DNA of 64,000 nucleotides, taken from positions 62,001 to 126,000 of the forward strand of contig JANQKV010000001.1 of assembly GCA_028280945.1 (NCBI GenBank), given 5' to 3'. Positions 61,626-64,000 of the stretch are shown here, one piece after another. The translations under genes and the position numbers were made by a program. Source of the DNA: Opitutaceae bacterium (GTDB lineage Bacteria; Verrucomicrobiota; Verrucomicrobiia; Opitutales; Opitutaceae). A model generated the notes under the pieces. That model worked only from the letters and a program-made list of their open reading frames with translations, was not told the origin of the DNA and ran no database searches. Each line of letters opens with the position of its first letter. Within the stretch, counting starts at the first letter, position 1.

Positions 61626-62479
61626 CAACAAAGAATTAAATTAATTAATAATAAGTTCTCGTGATGCCCAAAATCTGGTTGGCTTACCTTCCATTCCCAC
61701 CCCGACACGGATTGCCCGTGGAGCCTTTCTCCTGCCTGTGGAGGCAGGGAAGATCAGGTCACTGCGATTCCCACCCAGTCGACCCGTTGAACCCTGCTAA
61801 ACACCCTCTGCACTAGCGCCAGAACAGCGGCGACTCCCCTGACCCTTGGGAATTGGATTTATGACCACTGCCAGATTTCCGACGTCAAACCATTCCCGTG
61901 CGGACTGGAATAAGCCGGAGAGGCCGGTGGTGTTTGGCTTCCCTGAAAGAGGAGATTGAGACAAAAAGACCTTCTACTCGTGGGCGACGTTTTCGATTTC
62001 ACGAAGTTCGGCTACGATCTCATCGGCGACATCATCGGGGATGATGTCGTGGTAGCGAACCTCAACGACGCCGACTGGTGTCGTGTCGTGAACGAAGCAG
62101 TCGTTCCGGGGGGTAGAGGGGTCCAGTCTCTTGGAACTGAGGTGTCGATTCCCGTTCATTGGTATTTGGGTTTCGCCCATAACCATCGTCACAACTTGTC
62201 CAAAAGTAAATGTAACTTTGCTAATGATAGGACCTTAGTGATATAAAAGAAACTGATTTAATTGGTCAAATAAGGGGCTTCTGGTGGTTTTTAGTATTAC
62301 CCAAGAGGCTGGTAGATGGGGCTTTACGCCCAACTGAGGCGAGATTGGGTATTTTGTTGTCGGGCATGAAGCTCGATCCACCTAGGATCGCGTTCTGAAA
62401 GCGGCGACGGGAACCGATCCGAGGAGAACGAGAAAGATCCGCCGCTGTTCCGGTTTCACGGGAACCATGGAGAGAGAGA
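61626..62479. other. Mostly gene-free region between hydC and the sulfatase, AT-rich in places
   Basis: About 850 bases. It contains AT-rich patches (61626-61660, 62205-62300), a small hairpin (CCTGCC at 61731-61736 with GGCAGG at 61743-61748), and one weak small open frame on the minus strand (61974-62192, listed separately). I find no RNA gene, insertion sequence end or att site. The composition differs from the flanks, so it may be decayed or recently acquired DNA. Confidence 0.4.
61974..62192 (-). CDS. Possible small protein, unrecognised
   Basis: A 72-codon frame starting at GTG, with an ATG five codons in. The C-terminal half is acidic and could be helical (VADEIVAELREIENVAHE). No known motif and no clear ribosome site. 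The other strand has an equally long open frame here, so this may be chance. Confidence 0.25.
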   Translation of the reverse strand: MTMVMGETQIPMNGNRHLSSKRLDPSTPRNDCFVHDTTPVGVVEVRYHDIIPDDVADEIVAELREIENVAHE

Positions 62480-63931
62480 TTACTCTGGTTGCAGATAGCC
62501 GGTTTGCCCGAATGTGAATACCGGTGATGGGCTGCGGGCTTGGGCAAGAAGATTACTCAGCCGTTTGGTGACTTCCGGGTGCTGTGCTGAGAGATTGTGT
62601 TTTTCGGACGGATCCCGAGCCAGATTGAAGAGGGCAACCGGCCCATCCGGGTTTGCTAACACGTCGTAGCGAACCACCTTCCAATCCCCCTGTCGCAGGG
62701 CCACCCGTCCACCGTGTTCGTGAAACTCCCAGTAGAGGTAGTCATGCTGCTGTTGTTCACCCGATTCAAACAAGGTGGGCACCATCGAGAGGCCATCCAA
62801 TCCTTTAGGGGGTTCCTGCCCGGCGAGTTCAGCAAAGGTGGGAAAAAAATCCCAGAAAGCCGAGATGTGCCCCGACTCGGAACCAGCGCGAATCCGGCCG
62901 GGCCAATTGGCGATCATGGGAACTCGGATGCCACCTTCGTATAGATCGCGCTTGATGCCTCGTAATCCACCATTGCTGTTAAAATAAGCCGGATCCGCCC
63001 CGCCTTCCCGGGCTGGGCCGTTGTCCGAAGTGAAGATGATCAGGGTGTTTTCGCGCAGCCCAAGTCGTTCCAGCGCAGCGGCAATTTCCCCCACTTGCCG
63101 GTCGAGAATTTCGATCATCGCCGCAAAAGCCGCTTTGGGTTCGGCTTGGGATTGATAGGGACCCTGTCGGAACTTCGGTCCATCATCGATACCAACGTAG
63201 GGAATTTCCACACCGTAACGTCCCCGGTGCTTCTCCATCTGGGATTCGGGCGCCGCCAATTCAGCATGGGGGATTATGGATGCGACAAAACAGAAAAACG
63301 CGCGATCTCGGTTTTCTTCGATGAACTCCAGGGTTCGATCATGAATAATATCCGGGGCATATTGGCCGCTGGCGCGATCCCGATTGCCTTCCAGCGGAAC
63401 GATGCGATCGTTCTCCCAGAGATGAAGGGGATAATAGTGGTGAGCTAAGCGTTGGCAGTTGTAGCCGAAGAATCGATCAAATCCTTGAGACAGCGGTTCG
63501 CCTTCCGAACCAGGATAACCAAGTCCCCATTTGCCAAAGACACCGGTGGTGTATCCGGCGTCCTGAAGAAGCCCTGCCAAGGTCCTGGTGCCGGCGGGAA
63601 GGGGATGCTGTCCTTCGGGCTGAATCCCTTTGTTTCCTCTAATGGGGGTGTGGCCAGTGTGCAGGCCGGTCATCAGAGCCGAACGGGAAGGAGCGCATAC
63701 GGTCGCACCGCTGTAGTGTTGCGTGAACCGCATGCCTTCTGTGGCGAGCCGATCTATGTTCGGCGTCGAGAAGTGCTGCTGGCCATAGCTGCTGAGGTCA
63801 CCGTAGCCAAGATCATCGGCCAGAATAAAAACGATGTTGGGCGGTCTTTCGCTGGTGGCTGCAGCAAGCCTGACCAATCCGTCCAGAATCAGGATAGAGA
63901 TCAGAAGAGAGGGGAAGGATACGTTGAACAT
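62480..63931 (-). CDS. Secreted arylsulfatase-type sulfatase
   Basis: A 483-residue formylglycine sulfatase with a signal sequence (LLISILILDGLVRLAAA). Metal-binding ADDLGYGD near residue 38; Cys79 in CAPSRSALMTG is the residue converted to formylglycine (C-x-P-S-R); KWGLGYPG and a TSDNGP motif near 312 complete the active site. It cleaves sulfate esters from glycans or small molecules in the periplasm. It belongs to the large S1 sulfatase group common in Verrucomicrobia and Planctomycetes. No maturase or polysaccharide-lyase gene is adjacent within the window. Confidence 0.93.
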   Translation of the reverse strand: MFNVSFPSLLISILILDGLVRLAAATSERPPNIVFILADDLGYGDLSSYGQQHFSTPNIDRLATEGMRFTQHYSGATVCAPSRSALMTGLHTGHTPIRGNKGIQPEGQHPLPAGTRTLAGLLQDAGYTTGVFGKWGLGYPGSEGEPLSQGFDRFFGYNCQRLAHHYYPLHLWENDRIVPLEGNRDRASGQYAPDIIHDRTLEFIEENRDRAFFCFVASIIPHAELAAPESQMEKHRGRYGVEIPYVGIDDGPKFRQGPYQSQAEPKAAFAAMIEILDRQVGEIAAALERLGLRENTLIIFTSDNGPAREGGADPAYFNSNGGLRGIKRDLYEGGIRVPMIANWPGRIRAGSESGHISAFWDFFPTFAELAGQEPPKGLDGLSMVPTLFESGEQQQHDYLYWEFHEHGGRVALRQGDWKVVRYDVLANPDGPVALFNLARDPSEKHNLSAQHPEVTKRLSNLLAQARSPSPVFTFGQTGYLQPE

Positions 63932-64000
63932 TGAGGAGGAAATCTATCCAAACAGGCGATGAAACCCCGACACCCTCACTTACTGCGATTGGTCAGGGGA

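Noticed and set aside
61956-62246. Plus-strand 96-codon frame in the AT-rich region
   Set aside because: No motif, no ribosome site, and it overlaps an equally open minus-strand frame; neither is convincing.
62266-62547. Minus-strand frame overlapping the end of the sulfatase gene
   Set aside because: Overlaps a certain gene in another frame and has the Ser/Pro/Arg-rich composition of a shadow frame.
1-64000. CRISPR arrays, tRNA or rRNA genes, insertion sequences, prophage or att sites
   Set aside because: No regularly spaced repeats, cloverleaf-like intergenic sequence, transposase, integrase or phage structural gene was seen in the window.

Overview
The window is 64 kb of GC-rich, gene-dense bacterial chromosome. 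It reads like Verrucomicrobiota, most likely Opitutales/Opitutaceae. The support is an LpxC-FabZ fusion, a MurC-MurB fusion inside a complete dcw cluster, a divergent FtsZ, large TonB-dependent receptors, a secreted matrixin with paired C-terminal beta repeats, and a sulfatase. The lipid A genes show a Gram-negative outer membrane, and MurE carries the DNPR motif typical of meso-diaminopimelate peptidoglycan. The assignment rests on gene content; no rRNA gene is present. I see no tRNA, CRISPR array, insertion sequence or prophage.

Layout. 1-8141: the 3' end of a pyrimidine-nucleoside phosphorylase, an rRNA methyltransferase, EF-P, lpxC-fabZ and lpxA, hisI, a PP2C phosphatase, a DUF971 protein and a secreted metalloprotease. 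8439-27862: one continuous plus-strand dcw cluster (mraZ, rsmH, ftsL, ftsI, murE, murF, mraY, murD, a LysM lipoprotein, ftsW, murG, murC-murB, ddl, ftsQ, ftsA, ftsZ), opening with a four-repeat MraZ operator. 27931-40835: an accessory uptake and catabolic locus controlled by a GntR/FCD regulator, with two near-identical GTATAC operators. 40940-46487: obg, a GspE/PilB-type ATPase with a small companion, and small genes including a NYN-domain protein and a DUF2851 protein. 46606-53421: the nusA-infB-rbfA-nrnA-truB-ribF operon, with an intrinsic terminator in its leader. 53454-61491: a minus-strand hydrogen locus made of hydC-hydB-hydA ([FeFe] hydrogenase) followed by a TM1266-family regulator, an EamA transporter and a TonB receptor. 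61492-62479 is nearly gene-free and contains AT-rich patches. 62480-63931: a sulfatase.

How the genes may work together. The dcw cluster makes lipid II (MurE, F, D, C, B, Ddl, MraY, MurG) and the divisome (FtsL, I, W, Q, A, Z), with most genes overlapping or nearly touching. The 28-41 kb locus looks like one regulon: an outer-membrane receptor, periplasmic isoaspartyl/asparaginase-type and gamma-glutamyl hydrolases, an inner-membrane amino-acid symporter whose acidic-side-chain-binding Arg is replaced by Ser, an aminotransferase, a DSD1-type D-amino-acid dehydratase/aldolase and a RidA deaminase. I propose that it imports unusual peptides and degrades D- or beta-hydroxy amino acids released from them. 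This is the best candidate here for an undescribed system.

Other points to check are FtsZ with Thr in place of the catalytic T7-loop Asp, EF-P with Asn at the loop tip, HydB that has lost N-terminal cluster cysteines, HydC with an internally duplicated helical domain, and a 28-bp perfect palindrome between the hydrogenase and its putative regulator.
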